Shown: piece by piece, positions 5,792-5,930 of the stretch
Layout of the letters: each line of letters starts with the position of its first letter
Numbering within the stretch: position 1 is the stretch's first letter
Origin: Gammaproteobacteria bacterium
GTDB taxonomy: Bacteria > Pseudomonadota > Gammaproteobacteria > PS1 > Pseudothioglobaceae
Length of the DNA: 5,930 nt
Direction of reading: 5' to 3'
NCBI GenBank assembly: GCA_028599035.1
Contig: JAQRMT010000006.1
Coordinates: forward strand, 21,929 to 27,858
Translations under genes and position numbers: made by a program
Notes under the pieces: generated by a model
What the model was told of the DNA's origin: nothing
Seen by the model: the letters and a program-made list of their open reading frames with translations, nothing else
The model's database searches: none

Positions 5792-5930
5792 GCAAACTAA
5801 CTGAATTATTAAAACAAAAATCACTTACCATCGCCGTAGCAGAGTCTTGTACGGGTGGTAATTTATCTGCATTACTCACCAGTGAAAGCGGTTCCTCTGA
5901 GTATTTTGATAGAGGTTTTATCACTTATAG
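5788..5930 (+). CDS. pncC: Nicotinamide-nucleotide amidohydrolase PncC (CinA C-terminal domain), 5' part
   Basis: PncC deamidates nicotinamide mononucleotide (NMN) to nicotinic acid mononucleotide (NaMN) in the pyridine nucleotide cycle, recovering the NMN released by NAD-dependent DNA ligase. The 47 complete codons show the family opening: the hydrophobic strand LTIAVAESCTGGNLSALL (13-30), containing the AESCTGG signature at 18-24, then GSSEYFDRGFITY (35-47) as in the GSS..F..G..TY block. The protein begins directly with this domain, so it is the stand-alone form of about 160 residues rather than full-length CinA with its N-terminal MoaB-like domain. The ATG overlaps the pepN stop as ATGA, with no clear Shine-Dalgarno, implying translational coupling. 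The gene continues beyond the right edge, so completeness cannot be judged. Confidence 0.93.
   Translation, partial: MSKLTELLKQKSLTIAVAESCTGGNLSALLTSESGSSEYFDRGFITY

Noticed and set aside
1..5930. Search for CRISPR arrays, transposons, tRNA/rRNA genes, phage genes or toxin-antitoxin pairs
   Set aside because: No regularly spaced repeats, transposase motifs, terminal repeats or RNA-gene signatures were visible. The window is almost fully occupied by recognisable core genes.

Overview
The window looks like ordinary core chromosome from an AT-rich gammaproteobacterium. Hand counts on scattered lines give roughly 35-50% G+C, mostly in the high 30s, and the spacer in front of rne is much more AT-rich. 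All six genes are housekeeping types whose closest remembered relatives are gammaproteobacterial. Low G+C with small spacers would suit the SUP05/Thioglobus and bivalve-symbiont sulfur-oxidiser group, but that placement is a guess. I see no mobile element, CRISPR array, rRNA or tRNA gene, or phage gene.

Layout. Positions 1-326 (minus) hold the first 108 codons of RNase E (rne), which runs off the left edge. Positions 327-610 carry no convincing gene but hold the probable rne promoter and a long, structured leader. Positions 611-1330 (minus) encode a PTR1-type pteridine reductase, codirectional with rne and upstream of it. Positions 1318-2436 (plus) encode a MidA/NDUFAF7-type SAM-dependent methyltransferase, divergent from the reductase with the two starts touching or overlapping. 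It is followed on the plus strand by uppP (2441-3235), pepN (3290-5791) and the start of pncC (5788 to the right edge).

The four plus-strand genes are packed with gaps of 4 nt, 54 nt and a 4-nt overlap, and no intrinsic terminator is visible between them, so they probably form one transcription unit. Their jobs are diverse: a probable protein arginine methyltransferase for complex I assembly, lipid-carrier recycling for cell-wall synthesis, peptide turnover, and nicotinamide-mononucleotide salvage. The minus side combines reduced-pteridine metabolism with mRNA decay and rRNA processing.

I found no clearly new multi-gene system. The most interesting non-coding region is the rne leader. It has an extended -10 promoter just after the reductase stop codon, a perfect 7-bp hairpin, and beside it one arm of a perfect 13-bp long-range inverted repeat. 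A 10-codon in-frame mini-ORF ends 3 nt before the rne start.
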